This document shows positions 20,015 through 31,340 of a DNA stretch of 64,000 nt, piece by piece. The DNA lies in assembly GCA_030148805.1 (NCBI GenBank), contig JASBSS010000035.1, positions 186,001-250,000 of the forward strand, given 5' to 3'. Position numbers and translations under genes: made by a program. Position 1 is the first letter of the stretch. Each line of letters begins with the position of its first letter. Under the pieces are notes generated by a model. It worked only from the letters and a program-made list of their open reading frames with translations, was not told the DNA's origin and searched no databases. Source of the stretch: Thiogranum sp. GTDB taxonomy: Bacteria > Pseudomonadota > Gammaproteobacteria > DSM-19610.

Positions 20015-20388
20015 TTCAACGCCAGATAGGCGGGACAAACCCCGCTGATACCCGCGCCCATCAGCGCGAAACCCATGAACCACGGAAAGAACCACAATTG
20101 CTTGGCAAACGCCACGAGACTGAGCAGGAGCATGCAGGCAACGAGAATGCGCCAGGCGCGTTCGGCCTCGAAATGCGTGCGCGCTTTGAATGCGATGCCG
20201 AGCGAGCCCTCCTGGGGGTCACCGTCGTCGAGTCCGCGCAGCCGGTTGACCAGGGTGGATAGCCGTAGATTGGCAGCCGCTTCAAACAACAGCAAAGCGA
20301 TCAACCCGTACAGCGCGGCAAGCAGGTCAAAATAGAGAAATACCAGTAACGCCGCCCCCAGCAGCAATCGATACATACGGTTACTCAC
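19996..20388 (-). CDS. Small inner-membrane protein (DUF2892-like)
   Basis: A 130-residue protein with GTG start at 20388 (an in-frame ATG lies 12 bases on). Two hydrophobic spans at the N-terminus (LLLGAALLVFLYFDLLAALYGLIALLLF) and two near the C-terminus (ILVACMLLLSLVAFA and WFMGFALMGAGISGVCP). The ending GISGVCPAYLALKW resembles the YgaP_TM/DUF2892 pattern. It overlaps the downstream GGDEF-EAL gene, so the two are probably co-translated. Function unknown. Confidence 0.7.
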   Translation of the reverse strand: MSNRMYRLLLGAALLVFLYFDLLAALYGLIALLLFEAAANLRLSTLVNRLRGLDDGDPQEGSLGIAFKARTHFEAERAWRILVACMLLLSLVAFAKQLWFFPWFMGFALMGAGISGVCPAYLALKWAGLK

Positions 20389-20593
20389 GGCCTCCCCCCC
20401 TTTTTTTCACTCCCTGGTGTCACTTGAACGGCAGAGGGACTCAAAGGTTTAGCCATATTTGGCTGAAAACTATCGGCTTTATCTAAATATTCACAACTGA
20501 TGCGGCTCTTTTGGGGGGCAGGGGGCCACGCTCGCGAGGTGGCGGGGAAACGTGAGCGGCGGAGGGACGAACGCGGGGGGCCGTTGGCGTGGC

Positions 20594-22063
20594 TCAGGAG
20601 AGGATGCCAAGTTCATCCCAGATGGCGTCTACCTGCTCTTTGACGCGACTGTCCATGCGGATGGGACGTCCCCATTCGCGATCGCTTTCCCCAGGCCACT
20701 TGCCGGTCGCGTCCATCCCGATTTTGCTGCCCAGGCCGGCCACCGGCGAGGCGAAATCCAGGTAGTCGATCGGCGTGTTTTCCACCAGGGTCACATCGCG
20801 CGCCGGGTCCATGCGCGTGACCATGGCCCAGATGACGTCCTGCCAGTTGCGTACGTCGATATCGTCATCGGTGACGATCACGAACTTGGTGTACATGAAC
20901 TGGCGCAGAAAACTCCAGACGCCGAACATCACCCGCTTGGCGTGCCCCGGGTACTGTTTTTTGATGCTCACGCAGGCCAGTCGATAGGAGCAGCCTTCCG
21001 GCGGCAGGTAGAAATCCGTGATTTCGGGGAACTGCTTCTGCAATAGGGGCACGAAGACTTCGTTGAGCGCGACCCCTAAGATCGCCGGCTCATCGGGTGG
21101 CCGCCCCGTATAGGTGCTGTGGTAGATGGGCGCGTCGCGGTGGGTGATGCAGTCGATGGTGAAAACGGGGAAACGTTCCTGTTCGTTATAGTAGCCAGTG
21201 TGGTCCCCAAACGGACCCTCCAGGGCGTCTTCGCCCGGGTGGATGTGGCCTTCGAGCACGAACTCGGCGCTCGCCGGCACTTGCAGATCCAGCGTTTGGG
21301 CCTTGACCAATTCGGTTTTGGAGCCGCGCAACAGCCCGGCGAAGGCATATTCCGAGAGCGTGTCGGGGACCGGCGTCACGGCGCCCAGGATGGTGGCGGG
21401 ATCGGCGCCTAGGGCGACCGCTACCGGAAAGGGTTCGTTGGGACGCTGTGCCTGCCAGTCGCGCAGATCCAGCGCGCCGCCCCGATGCGGCAACCAGCGC
21501 ATGATGACCTTGTTGCGTTCCAGCACCTGCTGGCGGTAGATACCGAGATTCTGGCGTTCCTTGTCCGGACCGCGGGTGATCACCAGCGCCCAGGTGATCA
21601 ACGGCGCCGCGTCGCCCGGCCAACAGGTCTGAATCGGCAACCGTCCCAGGTCCACCTCGCTGCCCCGCAGTACGTTTTGCTGGCACGCCGCGCTGTTGAG
21701 AACACGCGGTGCCATATCCAGTACCTTGCGGTAGAGCGGCAACTTGCTCCACGCGTCCTTCAGGCCTCTGGGGGGATCGGGCTCGCGCAGAAACGCCAGC
21801 AACCGACCGATCTCGCGCAACGCCTCGGCCGAGTCAGCGCCCATGCCGGCGGCGACGCGTCGCTGGGTGCCGAAGAGATTGGCCAATAGCGGGATCGAGC
21901 AATTGCGCGGCTGCTCGAACAGCAACGCCGGTCCGCCGGCACGCAGGGTTCGATCGCAGATTTCGGTGATTTCCAGACAGGGGTCGGCCGCGTACTGAAT
22001 GCGCCGCAGTTGACCGCTGCTTTCCAGTTGGGCGATGAAGTCGCGTAAATCCTTGTAGTGCAT
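20594..22063 (-). CDS. ubiD: 4-hydroxy-3-polyprenylbenzoate decarboxylase UbiD
   Basis: Prenylated-FMN-dependent decarboxylase of ubiquinone synthesis. The 489-residue length is typical. Recognisable blocks: [12 protein letters not shown] at the start, [37 protein letters not shown] with the catalytic Glu region, and [14 protein letters not shown] near the end. It needs UbiX to make its cofactor; no ubiX is in this window. Between its stop and the membrane-protein gene on its 3' side are about 205 bases with an AT-rich patch (20440-20500) that could hold the promoter of that gene. Confidence 0.97.
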   Translation of the reverse strand: MHYKDLRDFIAQLESSGQLRRIQYAADPCLEITEICDRTLRAGGPALLFEQPRNCSIPLLANLFGTQRRVAAGMGADSAEALREIGRLLAFLREPDPPRGLKDAWSKLPLYRKVLDMAPRVLNSAACQQNVLRGSEVDLGRLPIQTCWPGDAAPLITWALVITRGPDKERQNLGIYRQQVLERNKVIMRWLPHRGGALDLRDWQAQRPNEPFPVAVALGADPATILGAVTPVPDTLSEYAFAGLLRGSKTELVKAQTLDLQVPASAEFVLEGHIHPGEDALEGPFGDHTGYYNEQERFPVFTIDCITHRDAPIYHSTYTGRPPDEPAILGVALNEVFVPLLQKQFPEITDFYLPPEGCSYRLACVSIKKQYPGHAKRVMFGVWSFLRQFMYTKFVIVTDDDIDVRNWQDVIWAMVTRMDPARDVTLVENTPIDYLDFASPVAGLGSKIGMDATGKWPGESDREWGRPIRMDSRVKEQVDAIWDELGILS

Positions 22064-22111
22064 GGGCTGCCTATGCCGTTTAAGGGGGCAATTGTAGCGA
22101 AAAAGCGCGCT

Positions 22112-24172
22112 TCAAGCGCCAGGCCCCGCGCCCGCCGGCTCTGCCAGGCCGCTGTGGCGCAGCAGTGCGTCGATGCTCGGCTCGCGGCCGCGAAAGGCAC
22201 GAAACAGGGTCATCGCCTCCTGGCTGCCGCCGGGGGCCAGGATCTCGCGGCGAAAGCGCTGGCCGGTGTCGGCGTCGAAGATGCCGTTTTCCTCGAACAC
22301 CGAGAACGCGTCGGCAGAGAGCACTTCAGCCCACTTGTAACTGTAGTAACCGGCGGCATAACCGCCACTGAAGACGTGGGTGAAGCTGTGCAGGTAGCGG
22401 TTGAACGCCGGCGGCACGACCACCGCCACCTGCTCGCGCACCTGTTGCGCGATGTGGTAAGGGTCGGCCTCAGGCGTGGGATCGAACCCATAATGCAGGC
22501 GCATGTCCACCAGGGCGAACTCGAGCTGGCGCAGCAGGCGCAGGGCGCTGTGGAAGTTGCGCGCCGCGTGCAAGCGCTGAAGCAGGGGCTGCGGCAGCAC
22601 CTCCCCGCTCTGATAATGGGCGGAAATCAGCGCCAACGCATCGCGCTCCCAGCACCAGTTCTCCATGAACTGGCTGGGAAGCTCCACCGCGTCCCAGGCC
22701 ACGCCGTTGATGCCGGCGACGCTGGGCGTGTCGACGCGGGTGAGCATGTGGTGCAATCCATGTCCAAACTCGTGAAACAGGGTAATGACCTCGTCGTGGG
22801 TCAGCAGCGCAGGCTGGTCGTCTACCGGCGGCGTGAAGTTACAGGTGAGAAAGGCCACCGGGTACTGCTCGCGTTGCGCCAGGCGCAGGCGCGAGGCGTG
22901 GCTGTCCATCCAGGCCCCGCCGCGTTTCCCGGCGCGGGCGTACAGATCCAGATAAAACCGCCCGCACAGCGCGCCGTCGGCCTCGCGAATCTCAAAGAAA
23001 CGCACCTGCGGGTGCCAGGTGGCGACGTCGCGGCGCTCCTCGATGCGCAGGCCATAGAGTCGCTGCACGACCTGGAACAGCCCGCTGACCACCTTGTCGT
23101 CGGGGAAGTAGGGTTTGAGTTCCTCCTGTGACACCTGGTAGCGCTGCTGGCGCAGTTTTTCGGCATAATAGGCGATATCCCAGGCTTGCAGCGGAAGCTC
23201 GCCGCCCAGGCCGGCGGCGAAGCGCTCGAGTTCGGCCAGCTCCGCCCGCGCGCGTGACAGCGCGGGCGCGGCGAGTTGCTGGAGGAAATCCACGACCTGG
23301 GACGGGCTGCTCGCCATCTTGGTGGCCAGCGAGTACTCCGCGTAGCTGTCAAAGTCCAGCAATTGGGCCAGCTCGTGGCGCAGCGCGAGTATTTCCCGCA
23401 GCAGCGGCCCGTTGTCCCAGCGACCTGCGTGCGGACCTTGATCCGAGGCGCGCGTGGTGTAGGCGCGATAGAGCTCGTGGCGCAGGTCGCGGTTATCGGC
23501 GTGGGTGATCACCGGAAAATAACTGGGGAAATCGAGCGTCAGCAACCAGCCGTCGAGATCCTTGTTGCGGGCGGCCTGGCGGGCCAGCGCCAGGGCCGAT
23601 GGCGGCAGACCGGACAGCTCGGCGGGGTCCGTGATCCGCTTTTCCCAGGCGGCGGTCGCATCGAGCACATTGTCCTGGAAGTTCGCCTGCAGTTGCGCCA
23701 GTCGTTGCTGCAGCGCTTTGAAGCGCGCCTGTTGCGCGGGGGGCAAGGCGATGCCGCTGAGACGGAAGTCGCGCAATCGGTGTTCGATGGAGGTCCGCTG
23801 GGCGGTGTCCAGCGCGACGAACTCGCTCGATTCGGCTACCGACTTGATGGCGCGATACAGGCCCTGGTGTTGTCCCAGCTCGGTTTCGAACGCGCTCATC
23901 AACGGCAGGCAGTGCTTGTGGGCGGCGCGCAGCTCGGGGCTGTTGCACACCGCGTTCAGGTGATCGACCGGCGACCAGACCTGGTGCAGAGTCTCGAGTG
24001 CCAGTTCCAGCGGGGCCAGCAGGTTGTCCCAGGTGTAGACCTGGTTGCGCTGCAGTAAAGCTTCGATTTCACGGCGCGTGTTCTCTAGCGCGGTTTCCAC
24101 CGCCGGCACCACGTGGGCGGGCTGGATGCGGTCAAAGGCGGGTAAATCAGCGGGGTTCAATAAGGGTTTCAT
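22112..24172 (-). CDS. prlC: Oligopeptidase A (M3 zinc metallopeptidase)
   Basis: Cytoplasmic thimet-type oligopeptidase that degrades short peptides, including cleaved signal peptides. The start at ATG 24172 (MKPLLNPADLPAFDRI) gives 686 residues, as in E. coli PrlC; the open frame upstream is only the antisense of gor. The zinc site is TLFHEFGHGLHH with the third ligand in NGVAWDAVELPSQFMENW. Divergent from gor, with 63 bases between the two starts. Confidence 0.96.
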   Translation of the reverse strand: MKPLLNPADLPAFDRIQPAHVVPAVETALENTRREIEALLQRNQVYTWDNLLAPLELALETLHQVWSPVDHLNAVCNSPELRAAHKHCLPLMSAFETELGQHQGLYRAIKSVAESSEFVALDTAQRTSIEHRLRDFRLSGIALPPAQQARFKALQQRLAQLQANFQDNVLDATAAWEKRITDPAELSGLPPSALALARQAARNKDLDGWLLTLDFPSYFPVITHADNRDLRHELYRAYTTRASDQGPHAGRWDNGPLLREILALRHELAQLLDFDSYAEYSLATKMASSPSQVVDFLQQLAAPALSRARAELAELERFAAGLGGELPLQAWDIAYYAEKLRQQRYQVSQEELKPYFPDDKVVSGLFQVVQRLYGLRIEERRDVATWHPQVRFFEIREADGALCGRFYLDLYARAGKRGGAWMDSHASRLRLAQREQYPVAFLTCNFTPPVDDQPALLTHDEVITLFHEFGHGLHHMLTRVDTPSVAGINGVAWDAVELPSQFMENWCWERDALALISAHYQSGEVLPQPLLQRLHAARNFHSALRLLRQLEFALVDMRLHYGFDPTPEADPYHIAQQVREQVAVVVPPAFNRYLHSFTHVFSGGYAAGYYSYKWAEVLSADAFSVFEENGIFDADTGQRFRREILAPGGSQEAMTLFRAFRGREPSIDALLRHSGLAEPAGAGPGA

Positions 24173-24235
24173 GCTGTCTCGCGATGTTTGCAGTAGAATC
24201 CGATCGAGGATGCACTGACGGGAGTTTATCGAGCT

Positions 24236-25585
24236 ATGACGCAGCATTATGACCTGATTGCCATCGGCGGCGGTAGTGGCGGATTGTCGGTGGCCGAACG
24301 CGCCGCGCGTTACGGTAAAAAATGCGCGGTTATTGAGAAAGGTCCGCTGGGTGGAACCTGCGTCAACGTCGGCTGTGTCCCGAAGAAAGTCATGTGGTTC
24401 GGCGCCAGCATTGCGCACACGCTCGAAGAGGCGGCGGGCTACGGCTTCAGCTTGTCGGCGGTGGATTTCGACTGGGCCCATCTCAAGCGCGTGCGGGATG
24501 AGTACGTGCAGGGTATCAATGACTGGTATCACACCTATCTGGCCGATTCGGGCATTAGCGAGATCGTCGGCACGGCCCGTTTCGTCGACGCGCGGACCGT
24601 CGAGGTGGCCGGCGAGCGTTACAGCGCAGATCACATCGTGATCGCGCCGGGCGGCGAGCCTACGCTACCCGACACCGAGGGCGCGCAGCTGGGCATCACC
24701 TCGGATGGGTTCTTTTCGCTCGAGACGCTGCCCAAGCGGGTTGCGGTGGTGGGTTCGGGCTATATCGCGGTGGAGCTGGCGGGCATGCTCAACGCGCTGG
24801 GGTCGGATGTCACCATGCTGCTGCGACGCGAACATCTGCTGCGCAACTTCGATGCCATGCTGCGCGAGAGCCTGATGGAGGAAATGCTGGGCGATGGTAT
24901 CGATATCCTGGCGCGCACCCAGGTCAGGCGCGTGGTGCGCGAGAGCGATGACTGTCTGAGCATCGAGTGTGAGAACGGCCAGCGGCTGGAAGGCTTCGAT
25001 GTGCTGATCTGGGCGATCGGGCGGCGGCCGTTGACGGCCGGATTGGAGCTGGGGGCCGCGGGTGTGGAGACCGATGCGCACGGCTATATTACCACCGATA
25101 AATTTCAGCAGACCAACGTCTCCGGCATCTACGCGATCGGCGACGTCACCGGCCAGGCTCAGCTCACGCCGGTCGCCATCGCCGCCGGACGGCGTCTGAG
25201 CGACCGTCTGTTCGGCGGCATGGACGAGCGCCATCTGCCCTACAGCAACATTCCCACCGTGGTGTTCAGCCATCCGCCGATCGGCACCGTGGGGCTGACC
25301 GAAAGCGAGGCGCGTGCTACCCACGGCGAGGCGGTCAAGATCTATCAGACCCGGTTCACGGCCATGTACAACGCCTTCACTGAGCGCCAGCAGAAAACCG
25401 CCATGAAGCTGGTGACCGTCGGCGCGCAGGAAAAGGTCGTCGGCTGCCATATCATCGGGCCGGGGGCCGACGAAATGTTACAGGGGTTCGCCGTGGCGAT
25501 TCGCATGGGCGCGACCAAGCAGGACCTGGACGACACCGTGGCCATCCACCCCACCAGCAGCGAGGAGCTGGTGACCATGCGCTGA
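24236..25585 (+). CDS. gor: Glutathione-disulfide reductase
   Basis: FAD- and NADPH-dependent reduction of oxidised glutathione. The 449-residue protein has the FAD loop [10 protein letters not shown], the redox-active pair in [13 protein letters not shown], the NADPH loop [13 protein letters not shown], and the dimer-interface motif [11 protein letters not shown] with the catalytic His at the C-terminus. Good family length and no disruption. Convergent with aroE; a 24-base perfect palindrome lies between the stops. Confidence 0.97.
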   Translation: MTQHYDLIAIGGGSGGLSVAERAARYGKKCAVIEKGPLGGTCVNVGCVPKKVMWFGASIAHTLEEAAGYGFSLSAVDFDWAHLKRVRDEYVQGINDWYHTYLADSGISEIVGTARFVDARTVEVAGERYSADHIVIAPGGEPTLPDTEGAQLGITSDGFFSLETLPKRVAVVGSGYIAVELAGMLNALGSDVTMLLRREHLLRNFDAMLRESLMEEMLGDGIDILARTQVRRVVRESDDCLSIECENGQRLEGFDVLIWAIGRRPLTAGLELGAAGVETDAHGYITTDKFQQTNVSGIYAIGDVTGQAQLTPVAIAAGRRLSDRLFGGMDERHLPYSNIPTVVFSHPPIGTVGLTESEARATHGEAVKIYQTRFTAMYNAFTERQQKTAMKLVTVGAQEKVVGCHIIGPGADEMLQGFAVAIRMGATKQDLDDTVAIHPTSSEELVTMR

Positions 25586-25591
25586 AGTTCC

Positions 25592-25615
25592 GCGGCCTGC
25601 GCCGGCGCAGGCCGC
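25592..25615. terminator. 24-base perfect palindrome between convergent gor and aroE
   Basis: Two 12-base arms (GCGGCCTGCGCC and its complement) meet with no spacer, six bases after the gor stop and ten bases before the aroE stop. In RNA this would form a very stable GC hairpin usable from either side, but there is no T-run, so it may be a Rho-assisted or transcript-stabilising hairpin rather than a classic terminator. One arm recurs within the 3' end of aroE (about 25633-25644). Confidence 0.5.
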
Positions 25616-25625
25616 TCACGGCGGA

Positions 25626-28107
<2,482 letters not shown>

Positions 28108-28176
28108 GCATCCACCGTTGGCGATTGTCGCCAGCGGTGGGCTCCGGTAGGCTGGCCGTCTTCTCCGGCCGACGGA

Positions 28177-29259
28177 ATGCAGCGCATGCTTTACAGCTTG
28201 GCCCAGTGGGTCACCCGCCATCTGGCGATTCTGACGCTGGCCGGTGCGTTGGTGGCCTATGCGCGACCGGGTCTGTTGTTGCCGCTGCAACACGGCTTTC
28301 TTGCCCTGTTCGCGCTGACCATGTTCGCCGTCGGCGTAGTGCTGCAACCGGCGGAGCTGCGGGCGACCGCGCGTCGTCCCGGACGAATCGCGCTGGGGCT
28401 GTTGACGCAATACACCGTGATGCCGGCCTTGGGCCTGGCGGCGGCGTTGCTCGCCCCGCTGCCGCCGGAGATCGCCTTGGGGTTTATCCTCGTCGCCTGC
28501 GCCCCTGGTGCCATGGCCTCCAATGTCATCGTCTATCTCGCCGGTGGCGCGGTGGCGTATTCGGTGGCGCTGACCACGCTGGCCACCCTGCTCTCGCCTG
28601 TCGTCACGCCATTGTTGGTGCAATGGCTCGGCGGAGTGTTTCTCGCCATCCCTTTTTGGCCGATGGTCGTCACCATTGTATGGACCGTCTTGTTGCCCTT
28701 GTTGGCGGGAATGTTGGCGAGTCGGCTCCTGGGTGCGCGGGTCGAGCCGTTGCGCCGCCTCGCGCCCGCCGTGGCGGCCTTGGCGATCGTGCTGATCTGC
28801 AGCTACGCGGTGGCGGCGAACCAGGCGCGCATCGCCCAGGTGGGTTTGTGGGTCCTGGCAATGGTGGTGGCCGTCAATGCCCTGGGGTATCTGGCAGGCT
28901 GGACACTAGCACGCTGGTATGGCTTCGACCGCCGCCACCGCCTCACGCTGGCGGTGGAGATCGGGATGCAGAACGCCGGCCTGGGCGTGGCGCTGGCGCT
29001 GGCCCACTTTGCCCGCCACGGCGCTGCCGGGGGCGCTGTTCGCCGTTTGGTGCATTCTCACCGCCGCCGGGGCCAGCGCCTGGTTACGCCGACAATCCGT
29101 CACCATTTGACGGCACTTTGGCGCGCGGCCGTGGTCAAAGTTTTTGTGATGGTCTGGGTCAGAAATAAAATTGGTTCTGAAGCAAGTGGTTACCTGGATT
29201 CTCCGTTTTTGGCATCGACCTTGCATTCATTACTCGCAAGGAGCGGGAAACGGCATTGA
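28177..29259 (+). CDS. Bile acid:sodium symporter family transporter, frameshifted at the 3' end
   Basis: Up to about residue 278 this is a clear member of the BASS/PanS family: nine or so hydrophobic helices, LVACAPGAMASNVIVYLAGG as the first sodium-site crossover, and EIGMQNAGLGVALALAHF as the second. At about 29011-29016 the frame changes. The open frame continues with Arg/His-rich sequence unlike the family, while the +1 frame reads ALPGALFAVWCILTAAGASAW to a TGA at 29110, the expected last helix. One extra C in the run GCCCGCC explains this. So either a sequencing error (true gene 28177-29110) or a real recent mutation that replaces the last helix. Confidence 0.8.
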   Translation: MQRMLYSLAQWVTRHLAILTLAGALVAYARPGLLLPLQHGFLALFALTMFAVGVVLQPAELRATARRPGRIALGLLTQYTVMPALGLAAALLAPLPPEIALGFILVACAPGAMASNVIVYLAGGAVAYSVALTTLATLLSPVVTPLLVQWLGGVFLAIPFWPMVVTIVWTVLLPLLAGMLASRLLGARVEPLRRLAPAVAALAIVLICSYAVAANQARIAQVGLWVLAMVVAVNALGYLAGWTLARWYGFDRRHRLTLAVEIGMQNAGLGVALALAHFARHGAAGGAVRRLVHSHRRRGQRLVTPTIRHHLTALWRAAVVKVFVMVWVRNKIGSEASGYLDSPFLASTLHSLLARSGKRH

Positions 29260-29439
29260 AGGAGCGCTTAAGGAAGGCGCCGGACCGGCCGCTAAAGGGA
29301 TGAAGGCCGGGACTCCTGGTCCAGGGATGGAGAACTTTCGGACTGTGTCTTCGCAGGGATGACGAGGATGCACTCCGAAAGACGGTGAACAGATTGAAGT
29401 TGTGTGACTGACTCCTCCGACGCTGAAAAGCGTTTTTTA
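29260..29439. other. Intergenic stretch without a gene
   Basis: About 180 bases between the transporter frame and the hairpin at 29440. No tRNA or reading frame is convincing. The part near 29301-29360 (GGCCGGGACTCCTGGTCCAGGGATGG and following, shown only in pieces here: GGAC-TCCT-GGTCC forms a small hairpin) looks like a decayed intergenic repeat, but I see no second copy in the window. Confidence 0.4.
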
Positions 29440-29466
29440 CCCCACCTCTTCGGTGGGGTTTTTTTT
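29440..29466 (+). terminator. Rho-independent terminator, plus strand
   Basis: A perfect 7-base stem CCCCACC / GGTGGGG with loop TCTTC is followed by eight T. A weaker stem CGCT-GAAA-AGCG with six T lies directly before it. It ends plus-strand transcription coming from the transporter region; on the minus strand there is no T-run, so it is not the rubredoxin terminator. Confidence 0.85.
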
Positions 29467-29482
29467 GCCCGGACGCCTTGGA

Positions 29483-29647
29483 TTATACGATGATCATCTC
29501 GAAGTCGGACTTGCCGACGCCGCACTCGGGACATTCCCAATCCTCCGGGACGTCTTCCCAGCGCGTCCCCGGCGCGATGCCTTCATCCGGCAGTCCGAGC
29601 GATTCGTCGTAGATAAATCCGCAGACCACGCATTCCCATCTCTTCAT
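29483..29647 (-). CDS. Rubredoxin
   Basis: A 54-residue protein, [15 protein letters not shown]..., ending FEMIIV. The two iron-binding pairs are CVVC (near residue 6-9) and CPEC (near residue 39-42), with the aromatic core of rubredoxins, so it holds one Fe(Cys)4 centre and carries single electrons in the cytoplasm. An in-frame ATG two codons upstream (29653) is an alternative start; GAGAG is four bases before that one and ten before the chosen one. It sits between hemF and the plus-strand terminator; partner enzymes are not evident. Confidence 0.93.
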   Translation of the reverse strand: MKRWECVVCGFIYDESLGLPDEGIAPGTRWEDVPEDWECPECGVGKSDFEMIIV

Positions 29648-29708
29648 AGTCATCAGTCTCTCGATTGCAAATTCAGCGTCTCCACCGGCCTCGCGGCGGA
29701 CTTTGCCG

Positions 29709-30680
<972 letters not shown>

Positions 30681-31340
30681 TCAGGCGCGAACGATGCGGC
30701 CCGAGGCCAGATCGCGGATTTGCGTCGGCTGGGCCCGCCCGCCGAGAGCGCCGGGCAATAGATAATCGAGCGCGCCGCCGAAGCGCAACTGGACTTGCAG
30801 CAAGGTGCGCGCCGGCGCCTGGGTGCTGACGTTGGCGCTGGTGGAGACCAGCGCGCTGCCGATGCGCGCGCACAGCGCCCGCACCAGGGGATGCGCGCTG
30901 ACGCGTACCGCGAGGCTGTCGTGATCGCCGGTCAGCCAGTGGGGGCAGTCCGGCGCCGCCGGAACCAACCAGGTCACCGGGCCCGGCCAACTGCGCAGCA
31001 GCTGGTGTTCGTGCGCGCGCGACAAAGGTTGTAGCCAGGGCTTCAGCTGCGCCCATTCGGCCGCCACCAGGATCAGACCTTTGTTCAGCGGACGTCGTTT
31101 GAGCGTCAGGAGCCTGCGCACCGCGGCGTCATCGCCGGGATCGCAACCCAGGCCAAACACGGCTTCCGTCGGGTAGGCGATGACGCCGCCGCAGCGCACC
31201 CAGTCGGCGGCGCGGCGCAAGTGGAAGTGGTCGCGCGCTTGCGCAGGTGCCGGTTGCGCGACAGCCTTATTGCGCTTCGCTGTCGGCCGGTTCTTGTTCG
31301 AAGGGTTCGGCAAACTTGCAGTCCTGTTGCGGGCAGACAC
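30681..31340 (-). CDS. tsaC: Threonylcarbamoyl-AMP synthase (TsaC/YrdC family)
   Basis: Makes threonylcarbamoyl-adenylate for the t6A37 modification of ANN-decoding tRNAs. Family landmarks are YPTEAVFGLGCDPGDDAAV, LKRRPLNKGLILVAA and SALVSTSANVS. The nearest ATG (31340) lies 74 bases inside topA and gives 219 residues, about 30 more than usual, with a Lys/Asn/Arg-rich head (NPSNKNRPTAKRNK). Homologues would begin near ARDHFHL, where no ATG, GTG or TTG occurs except TTG in HFHL; the true start is therefore uncertain. Confidence 0.9.
   Translation of the reverse strand: MSARNRTASLPNPSNKNRPTAKRNKAVAQPAPAQARDHFHLRRAADWVRCGGVIAYPTEAVFGLGCDPGDDAAVRRLLTLKRRPLNKGLILVAAEWAQLKPWLQPLSRAHEHQLLRSWPGPVTWLVPAAPDCPHWLTGDHDSLAVRVSAHPLVRALCARIGSALVSTSANVSTQAPARTLLQVQLRFGGALDYLLPGALGGRAQPTQIRDLASGRIVRA

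Noticed and set aside
28919-29110. Separate small gene at the end of the transporter
   Set aside because: Its conserved part is the displaced last helix of the transporter, so it is a frameshift product and not a gene of its own.
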